This document shows, piece after piece, positions 44,683 through 52,685 of a stretch of DNA of 64,000 bases; the stretch's first letter is position 1, and each line of letters opens with the position of its first letter. The position numbers and the translations under genes were made by a program. Under the pieces are notes generated by a model. That model searched no databases and was not told the DNA's origin. It saw only the letters and a program-made list of their open reading frames with translations. Origin of the DNA: Labrenzia sp. PHM005 (GTDB lineage: Bacteria > Pseudomonadota > Alphaproteobacteria > Rhizobiales > Stappiaceae); the NCBI RefSeq assembly GCF_006517275.1, contig NZ_CP041191.1, positions 2,909,001-2,973,000 of the forward strand, in the 5' to 3' direction.

Positions 44683-45684
44683 ATGGCAAATACCCGCGCA
44701 AAATCCCGTTTATCTGGCCCGCCAGCACCAACAGGCATGACCCGCCAGGCCCCACTGATCGGAATTGCGCTGAAACTTGCGTCGACGCTTGTGTTTTTTG
44801 CCATGGTAACCGCGCTGAAAATCGCTGCCGAACGTGCGCCGATTGGCGAGCTGGTCTTTGCGCGCAATCTGTTCGGATTGTTCCCAGTATTGTTGATGGT
44901 GGGAATGCGGCGGGAACTCGGCCTCGCTTTCAAAACTCAAAACCCGAAGGGCCACTTGATCCGTGCATGCATCGGCCTGTCCGCAATGGTCTGCATGTTT
45001 ACGGCTTTTGATCTTTTGCCTTTGCCGGATGCGACCGCAATCAACTTTGCCACGCCATTGCTAGTGGTTGTGCTTGCCTATTTTCTGCTTGGCGAGCAGG
45101 TACGGATTTACCGCTGGAGCGCGGTCGGTGTCGGATTTCTTGGGATCCTGGTGGTGTTGTCACCGCATTTGGGGGAGGGGGCAGCCGGCAATGCCTCTAC
45201 ACTTGGGGCAGTGGCAGGATTTTTGGGGGCTGGCTTTGCCGCGCTTGCTATGATCACGGTGCGCAAGTTGTGCGAGACGGAACGGACGTCGACGATCGTC
45301 ACCTGGTTTTCTCTGGCCGCAACGCTGATTTCACTGCTGACCATCCCCGCTGGCTGGATTTGGCCGAGCCAGGCTTGGGTTCTTCCCGATCTTGAGACCG
45401 CCGGTCTTCTGGTGCTGATTGGCCTGTTCGGCGGAGCTGGACAGATTCTTCTGACACAAAGCTATCGCTATGCCGATGCCTCGACCATTGCCCCGTTCGA
45501 TTACATCAACATGATTTGGGCGATCCTGATCGGCTGGCTGGTATTTGCCGAAGAACCGGTTCTGGAGGTGATCATGGGGGCCGTGATTGTCATTGCGGCC
45601 GGGATCTTCGTTATTTACCGCGAACACAAACTGGGCCTCGACCGGACCAAAGACCGCCGGGCGTCGACACCATCGAAATCGTGA
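44683..45684 (+). CDS. DMT-superfamily (EamA) transporter
   Basis: A 333-residue protein with about ten membrane helices in two EamA repeats. 'LASTLVFFAMVTALKIAAER' opens the first, 'LLPLPDATAINFATPLLVVV' is the characteristic central motif, and the second repeat ends 'EVIMGAVIVIAAGIFVIYRE'. The first ~20 residues are hydrophilic, and a second ATG (codon 19) gives an equally plausible start. Substrate unknown. It belongs to the same superfamily and motif group as the protein encoded at 35875. Confidence 0.87.
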   Translation: MANTRAKSRLSGPPAPTGMTRQAPLIGIALKLASTLVFFAMVTALKIAAERAPIGELVFARNLFGLFPVLLMVGMRRELGLAFKTQNPKGHLIRACIGLSAMVCMFTAFDLLPLPDATAINFATPLLVVVLAYFLLGEQVRIYRWSAVGVGFLGILVVLSPHLGEGAAGNASTLGAVAGFLGAGFAALAMITVRKLCETERTSTIVTWFSLAATLISLLTIPAGWIWPSQAWVLPDLETAGLLVLIGLFGGAGQILLTQSYRYADASTIAPFDYINMIWAILIGWLVFAEEPVLEVIMGAVIVIAAGIFVIYREHKLGLDRTKDRRASTPSKS

Positions 45685-45729
45685 CTTTTTTGCGCCGATG
45701 GAGCTTCTCAATGGAGCGCGCGTGATGCC

Positions 45730-45750
45730 GTCCCGGACGTGATCCGGGAC
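45730..45750. repeat. Palindromic intergenic element GTCCCGGA-CGTGA-TCCGGGAC
   Basis: Perfect 8-bp arms around a 5-base loop, 46 bp after the DMT gene and followed by cgaagcctaatggaccctg. It shares CCCGGA/TCCGGG with the element at 43225. This form, with 'cgtgatccggga', is a common alphaproteobacterial repeat type to my memory. Confidence 0.5.
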
Positions 45751-45821
45751 CGAAGCCTAATGGACCCTGGCGCAAGGCCGGGGAAGCTGCGGCGCATGTG
45801 AATGCTAGAAATCAGAGAGGG

Positions 45822-46229
45822 TTATGGCTTGTAGTAGAACGTCTCACCTGAGCTCTTTGTGCCGTCTTTGAAAATCAACTGAACAGTAATTGATTGAGTG
45901 CTGTTGGCAGGCAGTTCGATATAGGGTTTTTCCTTTAAGACAGCATTCGGATTGGAGGGATCACAGGCATCCAGCTCCCACATCTGATCAAGATCTGTGC
46001 TGTTGAGGCTGTAGAAAACAAAGTCGATGCCGCAGCGCCAGGACTCCAGGTGGGTGAAATAAATCAACTGTTGGCCGTTCCAATCGCGGAAAGACACCCA
46101 ACTGGTCTTAGTGACATCCAGGATCTGCTTGATCTGCTCTGGTGGCATGCCTTGCGAGACTGCTGGGGATCCGGTTAATGGGAGTGCGACCAATCCGGCC
46201 AGCAACATTGTTTTTCCAAGTTTGCTCAT
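45822..46229 (-). CDS. Small secreted protein of unknown function (135 aa)
   Basis: Signal peptide 'LGKTMLLAGLVALPLTGSPA' with cleavage near residue 26. The mature part is about 110 residues, beta-rich, with two Cys ('WRCGIDFVFYSLNS' and 'LDACDPSNPN') that may form a disulphide. 'LESWRCGIDFVFYSLN' and 'ITVQLIFKDGTKSSGETFYY' look like strands of a small sandwich fold. No family recognised. The start at 46229 has SD gagag. An ATG four codons upstream is possible. Its neighbour, the Lrp-like protein, is on the same strand 35 bp upstream. Confidence 0.7.
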   Translation of the reverse strand: MSKLGKTMLLAGLVALPLTGSPAVSQGMPPEQIKQILDVTKTSWVSFRDWNGQQLIYFTHLESWRCGIDFVFYSLNSTDLDQMWELDACDPSNPNAVLKEKPYIELPANSTQSITVQLIFKDGTKSSGETFYYKP

Positions 46230-46264
46230 CGTCGCTCTCATTTGCTGGTCAATGAAATGCAGCG

Positions 46265-46501
46265 TTAAAACGCCTTAAAAGTAATGATTGTTTTGGTGTC
46301 TTGAATGCCATCGATCGGATGAACCTTCTCATTCACAAAATGACCGATGTCCGTGCCGTTCTCAATGTAGAATTTGACCAAGAGATCATAGTCGCCGCTG
46401 GTGGAATAGACTTCCGAGGCGATCTCGGCGTCCGCAATTGCGTTCGCGACTTGATAGGTTTTGCCGAGCTGGCATTTGATCATCACGAAAAACGGGGTCA
46501 T
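46265..46501 (-). CDS. Stand-alone Lrp/AsnC ligand-binding (RAM) domain protein
   Basis: A 78-residue protein consisting only of the RAM domain that follows the HTH in Lrp proteins: 'MTPFFVMIKCQLGKTYQVAN', 'ASEVYSTSGDYDLLVKFYI' and 'HPIDGIQDTKTIITFKAF'. The HTH is absent and no remnant of it lies upstream. Stand-alone RAM proteins form oligomers that bind small effectors and may modulate full-length Lrp proteins. SD aggagcgcc. Confidence 0.85.
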   Translation of the reverse strand: MTPFFVMIKCQLGKTYQVANAIADAEIASEVYSTSGDYDLLVKFYIENGTDIGHFVNEKVHPIDGIQDTKTIITFKAF

Positions 46502-46640
46502 ACGGCGCTCCTGAATGGATGAATAACGTTTGAGTCAGGACATCGCGCATCTGCTGCGAACAGTCAATCGGTGCGTCCATATGAGCCGGGAGCCTAAGTA
46601 CGACGGGGGTTGAAAATCGGATCCGGCCTTGGTACGCCAA

Positions 46641-46743
46641 ATCATCTCATGGGGGTGCCCGGCAATCGTGGATCGGGCTGAGAGGCAAACGGCCAACTCC
46701 TTGAACCTGATCCGGCTTATACCGGCGGAGGGATTGAGATCAT
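46641..46743 (+). ncRNA. TPP riboswitch (THI element)
   Basis: Conserved blocks in order: 'gggggtgccc' (about 46651), 'gggctgagag' (about 46675), 'ccttgaacctgatc' (about 46699) and 'cggcggaggga' (about 46724). P1 is formed by atcatctca (46641-46649) and tgagatcat (46735-46743), which pair at 8 of 9 positions. It lies directly upstream of thiM-thiD. The SD ggaggg (46727-46732) is in the 3' core and the first ATG (46742) reaches into P1, so control of translation initiation by thiamine pyrophosphate is likely. Confidence 0.95.
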
Positions 46744-46822
46744 GGCAGATAAAACACTCAACATACTAATCCAGGCCATTGCCGGCAGTTTATTCAAAAA
46801 CTGGGCTGTAGGTTTGGCATGA
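46742..46822 (+). CDS. 26-codon leader ORF between the TPP riboswitch and thiM
   Basis: ATG at 46742, stop TGA at 46820-46822, encoding 26 residues that begin 'MADKTLNILIQAIAG' and end 'WAVGLA', mildly hydrophobic. The riboswitch SD ggaggg sits 9 bases before it. Its stop overlaps the thiM start as ATGA, and thiM lacks a good SD of its own. So translation of thiM probably depends on translation of this ORF. Whether the peptide has a function is unknown. Confidence 0.6.
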   Translation: MADKTLNILIQAIAGSLFKNWAVGLA

Positions 46823-47592
46823 GCTTGTCGATAGCCGCCAGCACGCAAAATCTTGCGCCAGAAGCTGTTTTTGCTGTTCTTGAACGGGTGCGGCAGAGAA
46901 AACCTAAGGTCCATGCGATCACAAATTCGGTCGCGCAGGGTTTTACCGCGAATGTTCTGCTGGCGCTGGGCGCCGTGCCATCTATGACCATCGCGCCAGA
47001 AGAAGTCGCTGGTTTTGCGTCTTCTGCAGATGCGCTGTTGATCAATCTTGGCACTCTGGACGACACTCGGCGGTCAGCAATCCCCTTGGCGATCGAGGCA
47101 GCCAAGACAGCGAGCCGTCCGGTCTTGATCGATCCTGTTTTTGTTGACCGTTCCCCGCCAAGGTGTGCCTTTGCCAAGGATCTGATGAAAACCGGACCAT
47201 CTTTGGTGCGGGCGAATGAAGTCGAGATGGCAGCGCTCTTTGCCGAACGGTCCGATGTGGATGCACTAATTTCAGCAGGAACGGTCTTTGTGGTAACGGG
47301 TGCAGAAGACAAGATCGAAGGCCTTGGGGAAGACTACCGTTTGCGCAATGGCCATCCCCTGATGGCCCGGGTGACGGCGACCGGATGTGCTGGTGGCGCC
47401 GTGCTGGCAGCTTTTGCCAGCGTTGAACCTGATACTGCATTTGCCGCGGCCTGTGGCCTGTCGGTTTTCAATATCGCCGGAGAGATTGCAGCCTCGCGGT
47501 CGGCGGGGCCGGGTAGTCTCGTGCCGGAACTGCTGGATGCGCTTTTTGGCCTGACAGCTCGGGATATCGAAAGCCGTCTTCAAACCGGCTGA
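46819..47592 (+). CDS. thiM: Hydroxyethylthiazole kinase
   Basis: Phosphorylates 4-methyl-5-(2-hydroxyethyl)thiazole from thiamine breakdown, for salvage. 257 residues, usual length. 'VHAITNSVAQGFTANVLLAL' near the N-terminus, 'LINLGTLDDTRRSAIPLAI', 'RPVLIDPVFVDRSPPRCAF', and 'VTATGCAGGAVLAAFAS' with the catalytic Cys/anion hole. One deviation is that the usual 'N..GA' near the start reads 'NVLLALGAVPSM'. Start coupled to the leader ORF. Under the TPP riboswitch. Confidence 0.95.
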   Translation: MSLSIAASTQNLAPEAVFAVLERVRQRKPKVHAITNSVAQGFTANVLLALGAVPSMTIAPEEVAGFASSADALLINLGTLDDTRRSAIPLAIEAAKTASRPVLIDPVFVDRSPPRCAFAKDLMKTGPSLVRANEVEMAALFAERSDVDALISAGTVFVVTGAEDKIEGLGEDYRLRNGHPLMARVTATGCAGGAVLAAFASVEPDTAFAAACGLSVFNIAGEIAASRSAGPGSLVPELLDALFGLTARDIESRLQTG

Positions 47593-47624
47593 CCACTCTT
47601 TCGTTAAAACTGATGGAGGACACC

Positions 47625-48431
47625 ATGACCGCTATCGCGGTGACCATTGCAGGTTCGGATTCTGGCGGCGGGGCCGGCATTCAGGCGGACCTGAAATCCT
47701 TTTCCGCCAATGGGGTTTATGGCGCCAGCGTTTTGACCGCTTTGACAGCCCAGAACACGCTTGGTGTCACTGCCATCCATGATGTCCCGACAGACTTTGT
47801 GCGGGCGCAAATGGATGCCGTTTTTTCAGACCTTGAGGTTAAGGCGACCAAGATCGGCATGCTGTCGCAAGTTCCCATCATTGAAGAAGTGGCTGCAGGA
47901 TTGAAACGGCATCAAACCGGACCTGTGGTGCTGGATCCGGTGATGGTGGCCGCGTCCGGGGACCCGCTTCTGGTGGACAGCGCAGTTGCCAGTCTCATGT
48001 CTGAGCTGTTGCCGCTGGCCGATGTCATTACGCCCAATCTGCATGAAGCTGCACGCATGCTGGAAACAGACATGGCCGCCAGCGAAGAAGACATGTTCGA
48101 TCAGGCGCAGCGGTTGATTGGACTGGGTGCAAAATCGGTTCTCCTAAAAGGCGGTCATGGCACCAGTGATGAAAGCGCAGATCTGTTTTTGACCGGTGCC
48201 GGCGAGCCTCTCTGGCTTCGGGAAAAACGGATTGCGACGGACAACACCCATGGAACCGGCTGCACCCTGTCGTCCGCTATTGCAGCTGGATTGGCAAAGG
48301 GCGAGGGGCTCAGTGAAGCCGTGATTGCCGCCAAGGCCTATATCCACCAAGCCATTTGTCACTCTGATGAACTTCAGATCGGCAAAGGGCATGGCCCCGT
48401 TCATCACTTTCACGCATTTTGGGGGAAATAA
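47625..48431 (+). CDS. thiD: Hydroxymethylpyrimidine (phosphate) kinase
   Basis: Phosphorylates HMP and HMP-phosphate to HMP-pyrophosphate for thiamine synthesis. 268 residues. 'TIAGSDSGGGAGIQADLKSF' at the N-terminus, 'GVTAIHDVPTDFVRAQMDAV', 'PVVLDPVMVAASGDPLL' and the phosphate-binding 'TDNTHGTGCTLSSAIAAGLA'. The ATG at 47625 with SD ggaggacacc is preferred to the ATG at 47613. 32 bp behind thiM and 1 bp before the TRAP gene. thiE, which would join the two products, is not in the window. Confidence 0.96.
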   Translation: MTAIAVTIAGSDSGGGAGIQADLKSFSANGVYGASVLTALTAQNTLGVTAIHDVPTDFVRAQMDAVFSDLEVKATKIGMLSQVPIIEEVAAGLKRHQTGPVVLDPVMVAASGDPLLVDSAVASLMSELLPLADVITPNLHEAARMLETDMAASEEDMFDQAQRLIGLGAKSVLLKGGHGTSDESADLFLTGAGEPLWLREKRIATDNTHGTGCTLSSAIAAGLAKGEGLSEAVIAAKAYIHQAICHSDELQIGKGHGPVHHFHAFWGK

Positions 48432-48432
48432 A

Positions 48433-49542
48433 ATGGCGTCTGGTTCCAAAAAAGCAGCAGGTCTAACCCGACGAGGAATGATTGCAGGTGGGGTGGCTGG
48501 TGGGGCTGGCGCATTGGCTGTGCCCGCTATTGCCGCCCAAAAGCCTACGGTGGAATGGAAGCTGGCGACTTCATGGCCGAAAAACCTGCCGGGGCCCGGC
48601 GTGACCGCTCAGCGGATCGTTGATCAGGTTGCCAAAATGTCGGCGGGTGCTTTCCAGATACGGTTGTTTGCTGCTGGTGAACTGGTGCCGGCGCTCGGTG
48701 TATTTGATGCGGTGTCCGCCGGGACGGCTGACATGGCCCATACAGCCTCGTTCTTTTGGCAAGGCAAGATCCCAGCTTCGGTCTACTTCACAGCCATTCC
48801 GTTTGGCCTACTGCCGCACGAACATATCTGCTGGATCGAACAGGGGGGCGGACAGGCCCTCTGGGATGAACTCTATGCGCCGTTCGGTATCAAACCTGTG
48901 ATGGCAGGAAATACCGGAGTTCAAATGGGCGGTTGGTACAAAAGGCCGGTCGAAAACCTAGATGATCTGCGGGGCTTGAAAATCCGGATGCCGGGCCTTG
49001 GCGGCGAAGTGATGCGCCGCTTAGGAGCAGCACCCGTTGGCCTGCCTCCCGGGGAATTGTTTCAGGCGCTGCAAACAGGTGTTTTGGATGCGACGGAGTT
49101 TCTGGGACCTTGGTCGGACCGGGCAATGGGATTCCAGAAGGCAGCCAAATTCTATTACACACCCGGATTTCATGAACCCAATGGAACCGGTGAAGCCTTG
49201 TTCAACCAAGCGGCGCTTGATGCGTTGCCGGAGGAGCTCAGAGCGATCCTTCTAGAGGCCTGCCGGGCAGAAAATGGCCGGGCGCTTGCGGAAAGTGACT
49301 GGGAAAATGCACGAAGTCTGCAGCTGCTCCAGGACGAAGATGGGGTAACGGTTTTGCCGTATCCTGAAACGATTATGACGGCGCTTCGTGAGACGGCCAA
49401 AGCTGTGTTGGCCGAAACGGCCGAAGAGGGGCCGCTCAGTTCCAGGATATACGAAAGTCATCAGGAGGCGCGTCAGAGGTTGGCGCCCTGGAGTGACACT
49501 TCCATGCGCCGGTTTATGGCCGCCAGAGATGGGGCCGCATAA
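48433..49542 (+). CDS. TRAP transporter substrate-binding protein (DctP/TakP type), orphan in the thiamine operon
   Basis: A 369-residue binding protein with a twin-arginine signal ('LTRRGMIAGGVAGGAG', cleavage near 'AIAAQ'). The mature protein begins 'TVEWKLATSWPKNLPGPGVT' and continues 'FFWQGKIPASVYFTAIPFGL' and 'LRGLKIRMPGLGGEVMRRLG', with the conserved Arg of TRAP binding proteins. These motifs match the TakP group, dimers that bind 2-oxoacids. The start lies 1 bp after thiD, so it belongs to the riboswitch operon. No dctQ/dctM membrane subunits are adjacent. The ligand may be a thiamine-related compound or an unrelated oxoacid. Confidence 0.88.
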   Translation: MASGSKKAAGLTRRGMIAGGVAGGAGALAVPAIAAQKPTVEWKLATSWPKNLPGPGVTAQRIVDQVAKMSAGAFQIRLFAAGELVPALGVFDAVSAGTADMAHTASFFWQGKIPASVYFTAIPFGLLPHEHICWIEQGGGQALWDELYAPFGIKPVMAGNTGVQMGGWYKRPVENLDDLRGLKIRMPGLGGEVMRRLGAAPVGLPPGELFQALQTGVLDATEFLGPWSDRAMGFQKAAKFYYTPGFHEPNGTGEALFNQAALDALPEELRAILLEACRAENGRALAESDWENARSLQLLQDEDGVTVLPYPETIMTALRETAKAVLAETAEEGPLSSRIYESHQEARQRLAPWSDTSMRRFMAARDGAA

Positions 49543-50254
49543 AAAGGCAACTTCCCTTCTGTGAAATTTTGCCGGCCTTTAGTTTGAAAAAATGCAGTGC
49601 CGGCAAGTCCGTGTTTCATTCGCCAGACCAGATTCCAGGTTTTTGAGGGGTGCAACCTTTGCGTTTGTCTGGCGGTTCATTGTTTTGCCCTGCGCTGCTG
49701 CTGATGGAATGAACAAACTGGGCTTGGTTTTTCATTTCAGTTACCAATAAGCACCTTTCAAGCGCTTCATTGGTCAATCTGACAGCTGTTAAAATTCGGG
49801 ATTAGTGTGCTCGAATCTCGTGCGTTTGCTTCCAGCTTTAGGCGCATCTTCGGTGATACTTCCGCGATTTTAATGCACAAGTCAGAAGTAAATCGTCCAC
49901 ATTTTCGTTCAAAAGTGTAGCGGTTCCGCAGGGATACGTGTGACAAGAAGGCAACGCTCGGCAAAGAAAGTTTTCGAAAGCTTACGTTCTGGTAAAGTGC
50001 TCAATATTTGTGCATTTGTCTGAGTTTGGGCTAAGGCCTAAAAAAAATCGACGGTCATGGAGATGTTTATCTGGCTATAGGCTCTCCAAGAGAGGGCGGC
50101 GTATCAAAAAAGTACCATTTATTGCGCTGCAGCAACTGCTAATCCTGCAATTATAGATCGCATTTGACTGTTGAAAGGGCCGCGTTTCTCCGGAACTCTA
50201 GGATCAGTGTCATACGCCTCCCGGTGGGGGAGGTGGGTTGGGAGAAACGTTGAA
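49543..50254. other. Long non-coding region upstream of the FadL-like gene
   Basis: 712 bp with no supportable gene, higher in A and T than its neighbours and with many short stop-broken frames. Just before the FadL gene is a C/G hairpin (cctccc...gggagg, about 50217-50232) close to the SD, which may act as a leader structure. Otherwise I see nothing definite. A long 5' leader for the outer-membrane porin is possible. Confidence 0.5.
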
Positions 50255-51568
50255 ATGTGGGCAACCAAAAAACTCGTGCTGCTGACGTCGACAGCTGTTG
50301 CTGCTTCGCTCGCAGCCAGCGCCGCTGTCGCGGGCGGCTTCGCCCTGCGTGAGCAGAGTGCTTATTATCAGGGAACTTCTTTTGCTGGCAACGGAACATC
50401 TAGCGATTCCATTTCGTCCATGTTCTGGAATCCAGCAACGATCACTGCGGCCAAAGATAAAATAAACTTTGAGGCGCATAACACCTTCATTATTCCGCGG
50501 TCGGAAATCACCGGAACCAATGTTGTTCCGAATTCCCTGACGACACCGACGGGCCTGATTTCGACAACGTTCAATACAGGCGATATTGGCCAGGACGCGT
50601 TTGTTCCCTCGTCCTATACGTCCTATAATTTCAATGACAAAGTCTTCCTCGGCGTTGGCATCAACGGTGCATTCGGATTGGCAACCAAGCCAAAAGACAC
50701 CAATTGGACCGGTGCCGGTTACAATCGTTCGTCAAAAATCTTCTCCCTGAATGTAAACCCAGTTGCCAGCTATAAGATCAACGAAATGTGGTCTGTAGGT
50801 GTCGGGGCACAAATACAATATGCCGATATCCGGCTTACCAATGCATCTGCTTCTCCGACCATTCCTGGCGCTTCTTTGATCCCTGGTCAGCAGTTGGATG
50901 GTGATGGCACAGGCTTTGGTGTAACCGCCGGTGTTTCCTTTAGGCCGACCGCCAAAACAGAAATTGGTATTGGTTACCGGTCCGCGATCTTTACAGATAT
51001 CGACGGAACCATTGTGGCGCCAAGCCCGACAAATCCGTTTGTGTCCCAGACGCTCGGCGTGAAAACTGTTCTCTCTACACCAGACATGATCACCGTGTCC
51101 GCAAAACAGAGCATTACGGATGACATTCGGGTTCTTGGTACCTTTGAGTGGACCAACTGGAGCCGTTTGAAGCAGCCACGCCTTGAATCGACCGCAACAG
51201 GTGCAACTGTGACGACGTTGCCGTTCAATTATGATGACGGTTTCTTCGTTGCTCTCGGCGGTGAATACGACTTTAACGACAAACTCACGCTTCGGGCTGG
51301 TGCTGCCTACGAATGGTCGCCGATCGATACGGAAATCCGGTCTGCACGCCTTCCAGACAACGACCGTCTGTGGCTGAGCGCGGGTGCGTCTTACACCTAC
51401 AACAAACATGTCTCGTTCGACGTGGGTTACACACACATTTTCGGCGCCGATACTGACTTGAACCTGACGCCAGGCCATCAGGATTACAGCGCCTCAAAGG
51501 GATCCCTGACAGGATCAGTCGACTCTGCCGTCGACATTTTGACTGCGTCTCTCCGCGTCAAGTTCTGA
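50255..51568 (+). CDS. OmpP1/FadL-family outer-membrane transporter
   Basis: A 437-residue beta-barrel protein for uptake of long-chain fatty acids or other hydrophobic molecules. Signal peptide 'LTSTAVAASLAASAAVAGGF' (cleavage at ~27). Then the FadL hallmarks: N-terminal hatch 'GGFALREQSAYYQGTSFAG' with 'SSMFWNPATITAA', alternating strands, and the end 'DSAVDILTASLRVKF' with a C-terminal Phe for BAM recognition. The ATG at 50255 follows gggagaaa. An in-frame extension upstream is not signal-like. A terminator follows. It could feed substrates to the acyl-CoA ligase at 32741. Confidence 0.92.
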   Translation: MWATKKLVLLTSTAVAASLAASAAVAGGFALREQSAYYQGTSFAGNGTSSDSISSMFWNPATITAAKDKINFEAHNTFIIPRSEITGTNVVPNSLTTPTGLISTTFNTGDIGQDAFVPSSYTSYNFNDKVFLGVGINGAFGLATKPKDTNWTGAGYNRSSKIFSLNVNPVASYKINEMWSVGVGAQIQYADIRLTNASASPTIPGASLIPGQQLDGDGTGFGVTAGVSFRPTAKTEIGIGYRSAIFTDIDGTIVAPSPTNPFVSQTLGVKTVLSTPDMITVSAKQSITDDIRVLGTFEWTNWSRLKQPRLESTATGATVTTLPFNYDDGFFVALGGEYDFNDKLTLRAGAAYEWSPIDTEIRSARLPDNDRLWLSAGASYTYNKHVSFDVGYTHIFGADTDLNLTPGHQDYSASKGSLTGSVDSAVDILTASLRVKF

Positions 51569-51592
51569 TCGGATTGGACAGCTTTACAACTC

Positions 51593-51622
51593 AGCCGGTC
51601 TGCTGTGCAGACCGGCTTTTTT
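51593..51622 (+). terminator. Rho-independent terminator after the FadL-like gene
   Basis: AGCCGGTCTGC (51593-51603) and GCAGACCGGCT (51607-51617) form a perfect 11-bp stem with a 3-base loop, followed by T-rich sequence. Confidence 0.95.
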
Positions 51623-51646
51623 GTTTAACCCAACGAGCTCATCTGT

Positions 51647-52426
51647 TCAGAATGCTGCCGGGTAAAGGCCTCCGTCCATCAGGATGTTTTGACCTGTGAT
51701 GTAGCCTCCATATTGAGAACATAGGAAAGCACAGGTTTGGCCAAATTCTTCTGAGTTGCCGAACCGCCGAGCCGGAATCTCGGCCGCCTGGGATTCCCGC
51801 ACAGCTTCAATACTTATTCCAGCTTGTTGCGCTGTTCTTTCAAAGCCGCCCTTCAACCGGTCCGTATCCATCTTGCCGGGAAGCAGGTTGTTCACAGTCA
51901 CGCCATAAGGGGCGAGTTGCCGACAGACACCGGCTAGGAATGCAGTCAGGCCTGCCCGGGCGCCGCTTGAAAGGTCAAGGCCTTCAATCGGCATTTTGAC
52001 CGAGAGGGAGGTGATGTTGACGATCCGCCCAAAACCGCGCTCTTTCATGCCCGGGGTTACCGCCTGAATAAGCTCGATTGGGGTGACGAAGTTCTGGACA
52101 ACACCACCGAGCAAGGCGTCGCGGTCCAGTTCCGTGTAGTCTTTTCGGGGCGGGCCGCCATTGTTGTTCACCAGAATGTCTGGCTGGGGGCAAACATCCA
52201 GAAGCGCAGCTTGTCCCTCCGGGGTCGAGACGTCAGCTGCAACTGCTGTCACATTAACCTGAAACTGTTCGGCCAAATGGACCCGCGTGGCCTCTAGAGC
52301 CGCTTGATCCCGTCCGTTGATCACCAAATTACACCCGGCCTCGGCAAGCGCTTCCGCGCAGCCACGGCCCAGTCCCCGGCTCGAAGCGCAAACGATCGCC
52401 GATTTGCCGCGCAATCCCAAATCCAT
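51647..52426 (-). CDS. SDR-family oxidoreductase with altered active site
   Basis: A 259-residue short-chain dehydrogenase fold. NAD(P) motif 'AIVCASSRGLGRGCAEALAE' (TGxxxGxG variant) at 11-30, 'NNNGGPPRKDY', then 'IVNITSLSVKMPIEGLDLSS'. Where the catalytic YxxxK should be, the protein has 'SSGARAGL', so Tyr and Lys are replaced by Ser and Arg. A whole clade of SDRs shows this change, and activity may be altered or lost. Standalone gene, convergent with the FadL gene. Confidence 0.87.
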   Translation of the reverse strand: MDLGLRGKSAIVCASSRGLGRGCAEALAEAGCNLVINGRDQAALEATRVHLAEQFQVNVTAVAADVSTPEGQAALLDVCPQPDILVNNNGGPPRKDYTELDRDALLGGVVQNFVTPIELIQAVTPGMKERGFGRIVNITSLSVKMPIEGLDLSSGARAGLTAFLAGVCRQLAPYGVTVNNLLPGKMDTDRLKGGFERTAQQAGISIEAVRESQAAEIPARRFGNSEEFGQTCAFLCSQYGGYITGQNILMDGGLYPAAF

Positions 52427-52685
52427 CTGCTGGTCTCCCCAAGCATTTTCAAATCACTGCCGGATACTAGGGAAACTGGATAGCTGCCGCCATCCTTTTG
52501 GGAATAGTTGCAAGATGTTGATCACTTAGCTGGTCAAGAAGTTAGCAAACGCTGGTTTTTCTGACTGCGGCTTTCTGCGGAAGGGACTAAGAAAACGCTG
52601 CGTTCGCGGCGGCAAAAGGCTGCTTGTCATAATAGTGCAACCTGAATCGCGTCTATAGCGGTCCAATGGATCATGGAGACGTGAA

